DNA of 64,000 nucleotides, taken from positions 67,257,154 to 67,321,153 of the forward strand of contig NC_079505.1 of the NCBI RefSeq assembly GCF_030052815.1, written 5' to 3'. Shown here in pieces: positions 1 to 11,042 of this stretch. Below the pieces are notes generated by a model, which did no database searches, was not told the origin of the DNA, and saw only the letters and a program-made list of their open reading frames with translations. The position numbers and the translations under genes are program-made. The first letter of the stretch is position 1. Each line of letters begins with the position of its first letter. The stretch is from Hevea brasiliensis (taxonomy: Eukaryota > Streptophyta > Magnoliopsida > Malpighiales > Euphorbiaceae).

Positions 1-179
1 GAAATACTGTCACTCATATTCTTAACAACTTAAGAATAGAATTTATAATAAAATATCAATGGACCTTTTATATTACACATAAATATATTATGTAAACAAA
101 AAAGTGAAAATGCCTTTTATTAATAAAAACATGTACAAGATACATACTAAATGATATGCTCTAGGGCATACTACTAACA
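1..179 (-). repeat. Partial 3' LTR of the copia element
   Basis: On the minus strand the LTR begins TGTTAG at 179, immediately after a purine-rich stretch (about 180-192) that is probably the polypurine tract. Only 179 bases are in the window. I do not find this sequence in the visible 5' LTR at 5774-7297. Confidence 0.75.
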
Positions 180-199
180 ATCTCTCACTAGCACTAGAG

Positions 200-679
200 T
201 CATTCATTACAATATCTTAGACCCATCTTCTCAAGACGTCGGTCTAGCTGAGTTTGTGACATAGGCTTAGTGAATGGATCAGCTGGATTTTCAGCTGATG
301 CTATTTTCTGCATGGCTACATTGCCTCGCCCAATTATTTCTCTGATAATGTGGTAGCGCCTTTCTATGTGTTTGGATTTCTGGTGAGACCGGGGTTCCTT
401 AACCTGTATGACTGCTCCATTGTTTTCACAGTTAAGTGGAACTGCTGACTCAATGGAAGGAACTACTGCAAGTTCTGTCATGAACTTCTTTATCCAAACA
501 GCTTCCTTTGCAGCATCTGATGCAGCAATATACTCAGCCTCGGTAGTGGAATTTGCAGTCGTACTCTATTTGGAACTCTTCCAACTAACTGCACCTCCAT
601 TACAAATGAACACATACTCAGAGGTAGACTTTCTATCGTCGATATCTGATTGGAAATCAGAATCAGTATAATCATCCAA
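200..679 (-). pseudogene. Copia RNase H domain, broken
   Basis: The RNase H end of pol. An open stretch (200-481) ends in the typical copia tail, with ENPADPFTKP near the C terminus and a natural stop at 200. The same frame continues upstream to the RT block (STTEAEYIAASDAAKEAVW is visible around 500-560). It is interrupted by a TAG near 566 and a TAA near 680. In the family a Gln normally stands at the TAG, so a C-to-T change is likely there. Function would be removal of the RNA strand during reverse transcription; this copy is inactive. Confidence 0.85.
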
Positions 680-1456
680 TTACAAGTCTTCACCTCCATA
701 TATCAAGAATAAATCCTTAGTTCTTCTCAAGAACTTAAGGATATCCTTGACAGCTATCCAGTGTTCCAAACCTGGATTAGATTGATACCTGCTAGTCAAA
801 CTAACAGCATATGCGATATCCGGCCTAGTACACAATATTGCATACATCAAACTTCCAATAGCCAAAGCATATGGAATCCTGGCCATTTTATCTCTTTCTT
901 CAGGTGTCTTTGGAGACATCTCTTTAGAAAGGTGGATACGATGTCTCACTGGTAATAATCCTCTCTTAGAATCAAGCATGTTAAACCTCTTTAACACCTT
1001 TTCCAAGTATAGACTTTGGGATAAACTAATTATTCTTTTCGCTCTATCTCTATAGATGTGAATCCCAAGAATATAGGTTGCCTCCCCTAAGTCTTTCATG
1101 GAGAATGTATTTGACAACCATACCTTTACAGTTGTCAACATACCTGTGTCATTACCCATCAATAAAATGTCATCCACATATAAGATAAGAAAAGTGACAG
1201 TACTATCACTAACCTTCTTATATACACATGGCTCATCCTCATTTTTGATAAAACCAAATGACTTAATGGCTTCATCAAAATGGATGTTCCAACTCCTCGA
1301 AGCTTGTTTCAACCCATAAATGGATCGCTTTAGCTTGCATACCTTTGAACCATCTTGGGATTCAAAACCCCTAGGTTGTTTCATGAAAATGATTTCTTTC
1401 AATGTATCCATTGAGAAAAGCTGTCTTGACATCCATCTGCCAAATCTCATAATCAT
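680..1456 (-). pseudogene. Copia reverse transcriptase core
   Basis: 258-residue open stretch carrying the RT palm. YVDDILLMG holds the catalytic Asp pair, preceded by the copia-typical KLKRSIYGLKQASRSW. Its N-terminal half overlaps the reading frame at 1371-2126, and the two frames join by a frameshift around 1395-1403, just after DVKTAFLNG. Family knowledge: this is the RNA-dependent DNA polymerase that copies the element mRNA. The catalytic motif survives but the polyprotein does not. Confidence 0.9.
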
Positions 1457-2438
1457 AATATGCAGCTATTGCTAATAGAATCCTAATTGATTTAAGCATG
1501 GCAACAGGTGAGAAAGTCTCCTCATAGTCAATTCCTTGCCTTTGACGAAACCCTTTCGCTACTTGCCTTGCCTTATAGGTCTCTACCTTTCCATCAAAAC
1601 CAATTTTCTTCTTAAAAATCCATTTGTTCCCTATAGGTACAATACCTTCAGGTGGGTCAACAAGATCCCAAACTTGATTCTTATGCATGGAATCAATCTC
1701 GGATTTCATAGCATCAATCCATTTTGAAGAGTCTATATCTGATATAGCTTCTTCATAGGTAAGTGGATCATCTCCATGATCTACTTCTTCATGAGTAGAC
1801 AACTCTTGTTCTTCTTCATGAAGGAAACCATATCTCACTGGTGGGTGAGATACCCTGGTTGTTCTACGAGGAACAGCTGTAGATGTTTCATCAATAGGTG
1901 TAGATTGACTAGATGGATCTATATCCATCTGATATGTTGGTTGGTCAGAATTCTCCAATTCCAACTCTATTTGCCTTCCTTTGCCTCCTTCTTGAACAAA
2001 CTGTTGTTCAAGAAATGTGGCATCTCTACTTATCACAACCTTTTGTGATGTAGGCAAATAAAAATAATATCCAAAACTATCTTTTGGATATCCAACAAAT
2101 CGACCCTTTTCTGATCTGGTTTCCAATTTATCAGTGTTCAGCTTTTTGATATAAGCTAGACAACCCCAAATCTTAACATGCTTAAGACTTAGTTTTCTTC
2201 TATGCCATATCTCATAAGGTGTGGAATATACTGATTTTCATGGAATCTTATTCAGAATATACAAAGTTGATTCTAATGCAAATCCCTAAAAAGAGATTGG
2301 CATATCAGTATAGCTCATCATACTACATACCATATCCAATAGAGTACGATTTCTCCTTTCAGATACACCATTTAGCTGTGGTGTTCCTTGAGGAGTCAGC
2401 TAGGAAACAATGCCATGCTCTCTCAAGTATTCATCAAA
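1371..2438 (-). pseudogene. Copia integrase C-terminal region and start of RT
   Basis: The open part (1371-2126) contains the GRFVGYPKDSFGYYFY segment typical of the copia integrase C-terminus, an acidic linker, then the beginning of RT. Upstream (2127-2438) the same protein is recognisable (LNGVSERRNRTLLDM, the end of the integrase catalytic core) but carries three in-frame stops. Two of them are TAG where the family has Gln or Trp. The decay pattern suggests an old copy. Confidence 0.85.
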
Positions 2439-3116
2439 TTAAGTACTTAAGTATTCACCTCCACGATCTAATCGAAGAGCTTTAATACTCTTTCCTATTT
2501 GATTTTCTGCTTCAGATTTAAATTCTTTGAACTTTTCAAAACATTCATGTTTGTATTTCATCAAATACAAATACCCAAACCTTGATTTATCATCAGTAAA
2601 GGTAATAAAATAATGAAAATCGCCTCTAGCCATATCTTTAAATGGACCACATACATCACTATGTATTAGCTTCAAAATTTTTTCAGCTCTTAGCCCTTGT
2701 CCAACAAAGGGTGATCTAGTCATTTTGCCCTGAAGGCAGGATTCACAGGTTGGAGTAGGTTCAGAACCTAATGAGGATAGAATCCCTATTTTCTCCAGTT
2801 TTGCAATCCTATCTTCTGCAACATGACTTAACCTTAAGTGCCAAATATATTTTGAACTTGAGTTGATTTTCACCATGGCATTGCATTCATTTAGATCACT
2901 TGCATTCATTTTGTGTTTGTCATTATTATCCAAATAATAAAGACCATCATTCATATAACCCGAACCAACATATTTATTTTCAAAATAAATATTGCAAACA
3001 TCATCTGTGAACTGAAATTCATAGCCATTTCTAGTCAAACTAAATATAGAAATGATGTTCTTAAAAGCATTAGGTACATATAAAATATTATCCAAACACA
3101 AAACATGTCCAGACAT
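2439..3116 (-). pseudogene. Copia GAG-pre-integrase and integrase catalytic domain
   Basis: 225-residue open stretch. The N-terminal part continues the protease region. It is followed by the zinc-binding HLRLSHV...CESCLQGK motif (HHCC type, about residues 93-130) and then the catalytic core with HSDVCGPF and TDDKSRFGYLYLMK, giving the first two Asp of the D,D,E triad. LDRGGEYLS near the end supplies the final Glu. An in-frame TGA between this stretch and the gag ORF (near 3132) separates two parts that would otherwise be one polyprotein. Confidence 0.9.
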
Positions 3117-3131
3117 GTAAAAATATTTAGA

Positions 3132-4184
3132 TCATATGGCTAAAGCTTCAACAGTTGAGCCATCACCAATCTGGAGTCTAACATCTTGAGAACGCAAGCT
3201 GCTACTATTTGCTAGTTCCTGCATATCATAAGAAATATGAGAACCAGCACCAGCATCTAAAACCCAAGTTATAGATGAACTATGAGCATCATCAAAATCT
3301 AAATAACAAGATATGGACATACCTTCCGAAGGTGTATCCTTCTTGTCCTTCAAAGAAGCAAGATACTCTGGGCAATTCCTTTTCCAATGCCCATCCTTCT
3401 GGCAATGGAAACACTTTCCTTTGCCTCCATCAGCTTTAGTCTTCCCTTTCTGTTTAGCTATTTTCTTTGGAGGACTAGGAATCTGAGGTTTCTTTTTCTT
3501 ATTGCCCTTCTTCTTGTTGGACTTTCCAGCAGAAGAAGATGCAATCAAAGCTACCTCTTTCCCTTTATTGCCCGGCATTTTCTTTTGGGCTATAACCAAC
3601 ATGTTGAGTAAACTAGCCAAGGTACATTCCTGTTTAGTCATATGGAAATTTGTCACAAAATTCCCAAATGACTCAGGAAGGGACTGAAGGATCAAATCCG
3701 TCTGCAGTTGGAAATCCATGTTAAAGTCAAGATGTTCCAACTGCTCAATTAGCCAAATCATCTTGTGGACATGATCCCCAATATTTTGTCCCTCAGACAT
3801 CCTCATGCGAAATAGCTGTTTAGATATCTCATACCTAGCATTCCTACTGTGCTCACCATACAACTCTTGTAGGAGAAGGAGGATCTCACTCACACTCTGC
3901 ATGTTCTCATGCTGCTTCTGTAACTCATTACTCATAGAAGCAAGCATGTAACACTTAGCTCTCATATCATGCTCCTTCCACTTGTCCAAAGTTTCATGTT
4001 CCTCTTGAGTGGCCTCTGGAGGTAAGGGACCAGGAACATTTGAATCTAGAACATATCCTATATGTTCAAGGTTCAGGACAAGTTTCAAATTTCTTAGCCA
4101 ATCAGATAGATTAGGTCCTGTCAACCTATTTCGATCAAGTATTCTTGCAAGAATATTGGATGGTGGTGGTTGTTCTGTGCTCAT
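3132..4184 (-). CDS. Copia gag polyprotein plus start of protease
   Basis: 350-residue ORF starting MSTEQPPPSNILARIL. The first ~220 residues form the UBN2/Retrotran_gag-type capsid region. A Lys-rich stretch follows, then one CCHC zinc knuckle (CFHCQKDGHWKRNC) near residue 260 for RNA binding. The protease active-site motif near residue 310 reads WVLDAGAGSHI: the catalytic Asp is kept but the usual DSG is DAG. The ORF stops just after the protease begins, at a TGA where the polyprotein would normally continue. It may still produce a capsid-like protein if transcribed; I see nothing that decides this. Confidence 0.9.
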   Translation of the reverse strand: MSTEQPPPSNILARILDRNRLTGPNLSDWLRNLKLVLNLEHIGYVLDSNVPGPLPPEATQEEHETLDKWKEHDMRAKCYMLASMSNELQKQHENMQSVSEILLLLQELYGEHSRNARYEISKQLFRMRMSEGQNIGDHVHKMIWLIEQLEHLDFNMDFQLQTDLILQSLPESFGNFVTNFHMTKQECTLASLLNMLVIAQKKMPGNKGKEVALIASSSAGKSNKKKGNKKKKPQIPSPPKKIAKQKGKTKADGGKGKCFHCQKDGHWKRNCPEYLASLKDKKDTPSEGMSISCYLDFDDAHSSSITWVLDAGAGSHISYDMQELANSSSLRSQDVRLQIGDGSTVEALAI

Positions 4185-5758
4185 TATTATCAGAAAATTA
4201 ACTGTAGAAAATAACCAGATTAATTAGTAAATGTATCATGTATTTAACTAAAATGATTATGGTCTTTTAATCAAATTGGTCCTCCCACTAACTTAGCGAA
4301 TCCTACACTTCCAAAGTAGAAAATAGAAATCCTAGTTGGATGGATTTCTAGTGGGTGATTGAATTCTTATAATTCTATTGATCATCCTCAGGTACATCCA
4401 TTATTGGAATTACAATAAACTATAAGTGAGCAACTCCTTGCCCATCACATCTTATGTGATGTTCAATCCTTTACCTAGCCCCTAATGCTCAAAATCTCAG
4501 GTACATCCATTATTGACTTATCTTGCATTAGTTAAGTTGATCCCATTGAGCCAGTAATTATGCAAATAATTTTAATGTCCTCAGGTACATCCAATATTGG
4601 CCACCAAACCATTTACATATTTACAACATCTCATGCTTAACAATTATTCTTAAGAAAATCTCTTAAATTAATTGCATCTTATGCAAGTATTTAAAATTTC
4701 TTAAAATAATTGCCTCAATGGAGGGCCCATGTTATAATTACTTTAATTATACCATTTCTAACTTAATCATTTGTTTGGAAGATTTTGTGATCGTCCTAAT
4801 TACTATTAAGGTCTCACTTTGCACATTATCCAATTAGCATGCATATATCATATACTTGCATATATTCCCATACATCTCATGCATTCATGGATAATAAATA
4901 TGGTATGATCATGGACTTTCTGAAGGATTCAATTCTGAGCCACCAAGAATTGAATCAGGGCATTCCTAGGTGCATTTTATTCATTCATATTACAAGAGTT
5001 GCTGAAGGAGTACATAATCAACACTTGATCTTGAATTCCTTCCACTTGTCCCACCAATGCTCTTGACTTCCTTGATCTTCTTGCAATCTAATTACATAGT
5101 AACCCTTGGCATACCAAGGCGAATTTACAAGAACTAAATAAATGAAATTACAACCCAAAAATATTACAACTTTTATAATACATGCCCAAAATAAATTAAA
5201 ATAAATTAATTAATTTACAACCCAAAGAAACATAAAAGAAATAAATCCAATCACATTGGTCTTTTATAGTCCATGATCATCCATCATGCATATCATTATT
5301 TAATAATTAAATAAAACATACATACTTAAATTAAATTGAATATCTCATATTCAACTTAAAAATCCATATTTGAATATGATTCAAATAAATTTAAAAATTC
5401 AGATTTGAATCTCATTCAAACAAATTTAAAAATTCAGATTTGAATCACATTCAAACAAATTTAAAAATTCATATTTGAATCAAAATTTAATTGTGTGATT
5501 AAAACTCCTAATTAAATACTTTAATTAGTCATGGGCCTCATTATGGGCCTTGGAACCAAGCCCACAAACAAACCCAAACAGCCATGCGCATGGTTGAATG
5601 GATCAAACCATGCGCACCATGGTGTTCTTTCTCAAGCCGCCACCTTTGTTGGTCCAACCAGCAATGAAACAATCATCTCATGATCAAATCACACAATTAA
5701 ATCATATAATCAACAATCATTAAATCATATAATCAACAATATAAATGGCAAATATAGT
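4185..5758 (-). other. Copia untranslated leader with small repeats
   Basis: About 1.6 kb between the primer site and gag without a convincing reading frame on either strand. A short motif, ctcaggtacatccattattg, or a near copy, recurs at about 4388, 4497 and 4578. A 35-bp tandem repeat lies at 5351-5481. Long leaders of this kind are common in plant copia elements; a packaging role would be inference. Confidence 0.6.
5351..5481. repeat. 35-bp tandem repeat in the copia leader
   Basis: Units start at 5381, 5416 and 5451 with only a few substitutions, and a diverged partial unit precedes them at 5351. The core is tcaaacaaatttaaaaattc followed by agatttgaat. Confidence 0.85.
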
Positions 5759-5771
5759 AGCTATGATACCA
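5759..5771 (-). other. Primer binding site of the copia element
   Basis: Minus-strand TGGTATCATAGCT lies two bases inside the LTR end. It matches the initiator-methionine tRNA primer site (TGGTATCAGAGC) used by plant copia elements, with one change. Confidence 0.85.
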
Positions 5772-5773
5772 AT

Positions 5774-7297
5774 TGAAGGAGCGGAAGCATGAAAAACATA
5801 AGTTTAGATCATTGAATTCAAAAATTTTTCATCTAGGATCACATGCATCATGCAAGATTCATTTTTATCTATTTGATTTCAATGATAAACAGCATATTAA
5901 AACTCTTTTAATATATTTTTGAATCTATATTTGCCATTTAAGATTTTAGAATTAATAGATTAATTCATTAGAACCCTAGATTAGATCAAGAACAAGTGCA
6001 CTAACCTTTTGATGCACTGCAGTGTGTTTGGCACTTTTGGGATGCGCCTAGGACACCAGATGTTGTCCCTCTAGCTTGTCCACACCAAGATCACCAATGG
6101 CAGCCCCTTGAACAGCTTCTAAAGCTTTTCCAATCAATTAGAAAATCAGGTTTTGCCTTTTGAGAGATTACAGATGTAAACGGGACACTAGAAACAATTT
6201 CTAGTATTTTTAATTCAAGAGATTATTGGCAAATCTCTTTGAATTGATGAGAGATGAAGAAGATGAGAGGGAGAGCAAGGCAAGGGTGGCGGCACCTTTG
6301 GATGAATGAGCATATTCTAATTTTTCTTTTCATTCTTTCCCTTATATAGCTAGGTCACCACTTAAAACCATTGCCACATGTCACCTTCTGATTGGCTCTA
6401 AGTTTAATTGACCCAATCACATTGTGCCAAGTGTCAAACCTATATTTAATCTTGACTTTGATCATCTTACATGATTAAAAGACATATGGCAAGCTTATGT
6501 GCAGTGCTATGTGTCACCATCTCATGGTGCTACATGTCACCCTGTGAAATGACCAAAATACCCCTGTGTCTTAATTTTGAGTTCTTAACCCAAAATAATT
6601 ATTTCTCTTCTTCTAATCAATTTATATCAAATATAAATTAATTAATTAATCTCTATTAATTAATTTCTCATAATTAAATTCATATTTAAACACTTTAAAT
6701 ATAAATTTAACTTATACTATACATCCATTAACCTAGATTTGGTTTCAAGCCATGCTAGGGACTTTGCAATCTAATTGCAAACCAAACCTAATTAATTAAT
6801 TAATTAAACTCTTTAATTAATTAATTAAATCATATTTAATTTGATGATTATTTGTGTATGTGTGTGACTTGCTAGGCTCATCACTAATTAGCAATAAGAC
6901 ATGATATCAACTCTTAATATCATCAGAACTCTTTCTTACCATAAATGATTTCTCTAAATCATTTTATGCACCTCATAGACCATGGTTAACACCTAGCATA
7001 GTATGCCATGGCCACCCAATCAGTAATAAGGTTTACCTTAAATGAACCTAAAATCATATGTTAACATGCACTAGAATCTCTCTGTTACAAAATCCCAATT
7101 CGAGCTGGAGTCATGGTTTATGTCAAACCCCATTTGCTATGAATATTATGTTCTCTTTTAATTCCAGTTCTTGATTAAAAAGATTTTCTCATCAGAAACT
7201 CTTTTCTGATTAAATCTATCTGTCCTGGCCAGGAACTTGAAACATCAAGAACAATTAAATGAACATAGGATTTTATCCCTATTTACTTAGGGTAACA
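5774..7297 (-). repeat. 5' LTR of the copia element
   Basis: Plus-strand 5774 starts TG, two bases from the primer site. The far end at 7297 reads ...taaca, so the repeat has TG...CA ends (about 1524 bp). Its outer ~180 bases do not match the visible 3' LTR start, so the outer part may be deleted, or the true LTR may be longer than what remains here. Confidence 0.65.
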
Positions 7298-7389
7298 AAG
7301 TAAACTTAGGAAGTCCTTGTAAAGTTTTATTCAATCCTTCAAATTGGCATTCTAAAGATGGAATATTGATTATCCAAATACATGAAGCT

Positions 7390-8979
7390 TGATGTTGAAT
7401 CCGCAAGTATACGGGCCATATCAAGTAATAAAGTGATGAGCAAAGTATCATTTCCATGAGAAATTATATTTAAATACTAGACTATGGTCGTTTTGATTAT
7501 TTAGACTAATGGCAATTTATAGGAGAATTAAATTAACTAAATGCAGGAATTTAAATGGAAGATAAAGTAAATAGGCAATGGGTAATGTAAAAAAGTCTTA
7601 ATCTAAGCAAAAATTAACTAAATTAATAATGGGTAAGCAAGAACAAAGACTAATTGATAAAAATGATTCCAGAGTAAATCTATTGGAATTTGTCTTAATT
7701 CATCCAATTTTAAAAGAAAATAAAGTTTGAAGGTGATTGATTCTGAAATTCTTTAATATCTTTTTCAAGCAAACCAAAGAGTATTTTAAGAAAACCAAAC
7801 CTACTTTCATACGATATTTAATTCACTTAAAACCCATTAAATTTTGTAATCAATCATGAATCATCTTAAATTCCTAGTTTATTTCCAAATCTAGGTGTTT
7901 TTAAGTTCAAATCTTTGATTATCTATCAATGATTTTCACCTTTCGCTCCTTTAATCAAAGATTAAAAACTAGACCTAATAGAATTCAATATTAGATAAGT
8001 CATAAAGCATATAAGGAAAAGAATCAAAACTCATATTTATATAAACCTAGATAAAATCTAATCTAAATCCACAAATAAATTCAAAACATTACAACTTAAC
8101 TTTGAAATCTTAGAAAAACTATTCTATCATGGTAAAATTTACAAGATGAAATGATAAAATTAACAAAGAAAACATAAAAATAGACTAAGAATAGAAAAAC
8201 CTAAGTGAAGGAGAGCCCAAAACTCTAAAAAACTGCAGCTGAACGTCACTTAGCAGTAGCTCTCCAGTAGAAATGGTGTCCTCCCTTCTCTTTCTTATTC
8301 TTTTTTTTTTCTTTTTTTTTCTCCTTATTCCTTTCTCTTATTTACTTCTTAGGGCAAAAACTATAAAAATATGCTTTTATATGTTTTCAAAAGTTGCCCT
8401 AAAGTAGGTCTAAAAATGGATAAAGCTAATAAATGGATAGGAGATGAGGTGTAAAAATTTCAAGGGTAGCAAAGATTTTCACATTTTGGGTTGCCTGCTG
8501 ATGATGTTGCTAACCCTAAGCAACATCTTCAATAAATTTCGGGTTTCCGCATGGCCTGTTTGCATAGGGTAAGTAGTATCTTCAGCAAATCTCAGCAGAT
8601 TTTGTGTAGAAATGAGTTTTTCGCTTATGCTTAACTTCTAGCTTGACTCGAGCCACACCTTAAGCACCGCGACATACCCTAAGCAAGATCTCAAGCAACT
8701 TCTCATGTATTCGACAGGTTTGGATTTCAAAACTTGATTTCTTCATCTTTTTCCACTCTTCAAGCTTTCAAACCTCCTCAAATTATCTCCTAATGCATTA
8801 TTGACCTTTAATTCACCACAGAAACCTATTAAAAATATCAAAATTGTAAAAAACAAATATCAAGTAACTAAAATTAATAAATATGCTAAAATAAAGCTAA
8901 AAGTATAAAAAGTACTTAAATATAAGGGTAAAATGGATGCAAAACTATCCTAAAATGCCTATATGAAATAAGTGTAACA
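7390..8979 (-). mobile_element. Solo LTR, Athila/gypsy-like, with AAGCT duplication
   Basis: A 1590-bp segment with TG...CA ends, flanked by identical 5-bp copies aagct (7385-7389 and 8980-8984). The flanking sequence rejoins cleanly when compared with the uninterrupted copy at about 40449-40470 beside the third RLP gene. The end at 7390, read on minus, finishes ...ACTTGCGGATTCAACATCA, which resembles the end of the Athila-type LTR at 56823-58443. That sets the orientation. No coding capacity or internal domain is present, so this is best explained as LTR-LTR recombination. Confidence 0.9.
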
Positions 8980-9165
8980 AAGCTATAAAATATCCATTGA
9001 TTAATACATGATTGTTTGAGTTTTGATCTCAAAGTTGAGGTTAATAAAAAGATACATAAATACATAATACTTTCATCTACAAAATAATTTAAGCTTAGAC
9101 AAAAAAGCAAGATTGTCTATTATAAAATAGTAGCAATTGTCTGTACAGACCAGAATGAATTATAA

Positions 9166-11042
9166 CTAAACACGTCGCCAATATGGATATATGAATAGAA
9201 CTGCAATAATTGCCAACAAGACCATAACGTAAGTCACCCCAAAACTCATATAGAAAACACCCATATCTATGAAACAATTACTTTCTTCATCGTCAATTGA
9301 ACTTCTTGAGATTGATGGAGGAGATACCATCATAATAAAATTTAGTGGCATTGGCCATCCACAAAGAAAAGGGTTATCTCGATAGCTGCTTTCATCAAAT
9401 ATTGCAAATTGTGCAACTCTTTCAAGTGTTCTACCAGATAAATTATTGTAAGACACATTGAAAACTGCCAAAAAATTTAACTCAGTAAGTTGGGAAGGGA
9501 TGTGACCTTGCAAGTTGTTGTATAAAATATCCAAGCTCTCAATTTGGCTTAAGTTGGAAAATGATGCTGGGATTTTTCTAATCAAATTGTTATGGGACAA
9601 ATTTAGTACATGGATCTTATTGAGGTTTCCAATTTGGATAGGAATTTGGCCTGTCAAATTGTTGCATGAAAGATTAATTCCTGATATGTAAAATAGCATT
9701 TCTCTTCTGTAAGAATAGAATCAACTCTTTGTTATAAACTCTAAAGCTTCACCCATAGTAAAAATATATTCTTGTGGTAAATATAAATTCCTTATAGATC
9801 TTAGACAAGGGAGAGTATGACCAGAAAGATTATTATGAGAAAAATCAATCAAAGTTAATTGAGTCAAATTGCATAATTGAATTGGGATTTCCACTTCTAT
9901 GTTATCATGACCCAAGATCATATAGCTCATTGGAGAAAATCTTCCAATACATGATGGAATGCTTCCGGTCATCTTATTATGGCTAAGATCCAGCACAACC
10001 AATTCAGGACAATCACAAAAATGCATCTTTCAATGATCCTTGCAGCTGATTTTTAGATAAATAAACTTCTCTTAAATGCTTAGGTATAGTACCTAACAAT
10101 ATATTGTTGGATAAGTCTAAGCTTCGCAATAAGCTCATATTTCCAGATGAAGAGGGCATGCTACCACTAAAATGATTTTTAGACAAGTCCACATATGTCA
10201 ATCTCGACAAATATGTTCCTATCTTCGATGGAATATTGCCATGGAAAAAATTATATGAGATATCAATGTGTAACAAATTCATATAATAATGAAGTGATAA
10301 TTGAAGAGGTCCTGGGAGGGAATTGTTGTTTAAGACAAGGATTTCTAGTTTTGTGTTGTTTTATAACAACCAATATGGAAACCTCCTCTCATTCTCAAGC
10401 TTGAGAGATCAACATATTGTAGGTTATATTGATAATAGAGGAATTTATGGAATGCTCCACTACATGCAAAACCATTGAAATAGATAGCCTCTAATTGAAA
10501 CTTTGGGATCAAATTTTGATCATTTGTTTCCACATATATTATGTTACCCTAGCTTTCCAAGTATTTTAGTTTTGAATGGTTGAAAAATGGACTCAATGAG
10601 ATTGGGATTTGGAAAAGATTGTCTGAGAGCTTTAGATATTCAAGGCTTGTTAAATCTCTAAGTGGAGATAAAGAGATGTTTCCAATGAAATGATTGGAAG
10701 TGAGAACTAGAGATTGAAGAGATGTCAAGTTGGCTAGACATAAAGGCAAGCTACCAATGATTTTATTAGAGAAAATGTCTAACTCTTGGAGTTGCTTTAG
10801 TTTGCACACACTTGAAAATTCATTTGTAAAAGATTTAGTTAGAATCTGGAAGATGAAAGAAATCTCAAATGTAGAGGGATTATCAAGTTTACCTTGGTTT
10901 AAAAATGTTGTGTCATTAATTTCACAACTTTGCAATGATAATTTCTTAAGAAAAGACATTACTCCAATTGTTTGCAGAAAGTTATCGTTGACAATAGGCA
11001 CATCCAATTCCAAATATTCCAAATCCTTTAAATGAGGCAAGC
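9166..11042 (-). pseudogene. LRR receptor-like protein, pseudogene copy 1 (last exon only)
   Basis: Homologous to exon 6 of the third RLP gene (40619-42540), with the same acceptor junction at 11042. The protein is split into five open pieces in different frames (10549-11040, 10345-10533, 10013-10282, 9721-10026, 9166-9699) by several indels and stops. LRRs, the C-terminal cap (NPFLCGWP) and a transmembrane segment (YVMVLLAIIAVLFIYPYW) are recognisable. A TAG at 9166-9168, where copy 3 has Trp in its unshifted frame, ends the protein right after the membrane span. None of the five upstream exons seen in copy 3 is present beyond 11042. The 3' flank is interrupted by the solo LTR and the copia element. 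Confidence 0.92.

Larger units (their letters stand above)
1..7297 (-). mobile_element. Degenerate Ty1/copia LTR retrotransposon
   Basis: Read on the minus strand the order is 5' LTR (7297-5774), primer site, non-coding leader, gag, protease, integrase, reverse transcriptase, RNase H, 3' LTR (179 down to 1, cut by the window edge). Integrase before RT is the copia order. The gag-pol frame is broken by several in-frame stops and at least one frameshift, so this copy cannot be autonomous. The outer end near 7297 is placed where similarity to the 3' flank of the third RLP gene (about 40372) resumes. The target duplication cannot be checked because the other end is outside the window. Confidence 0.93.
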
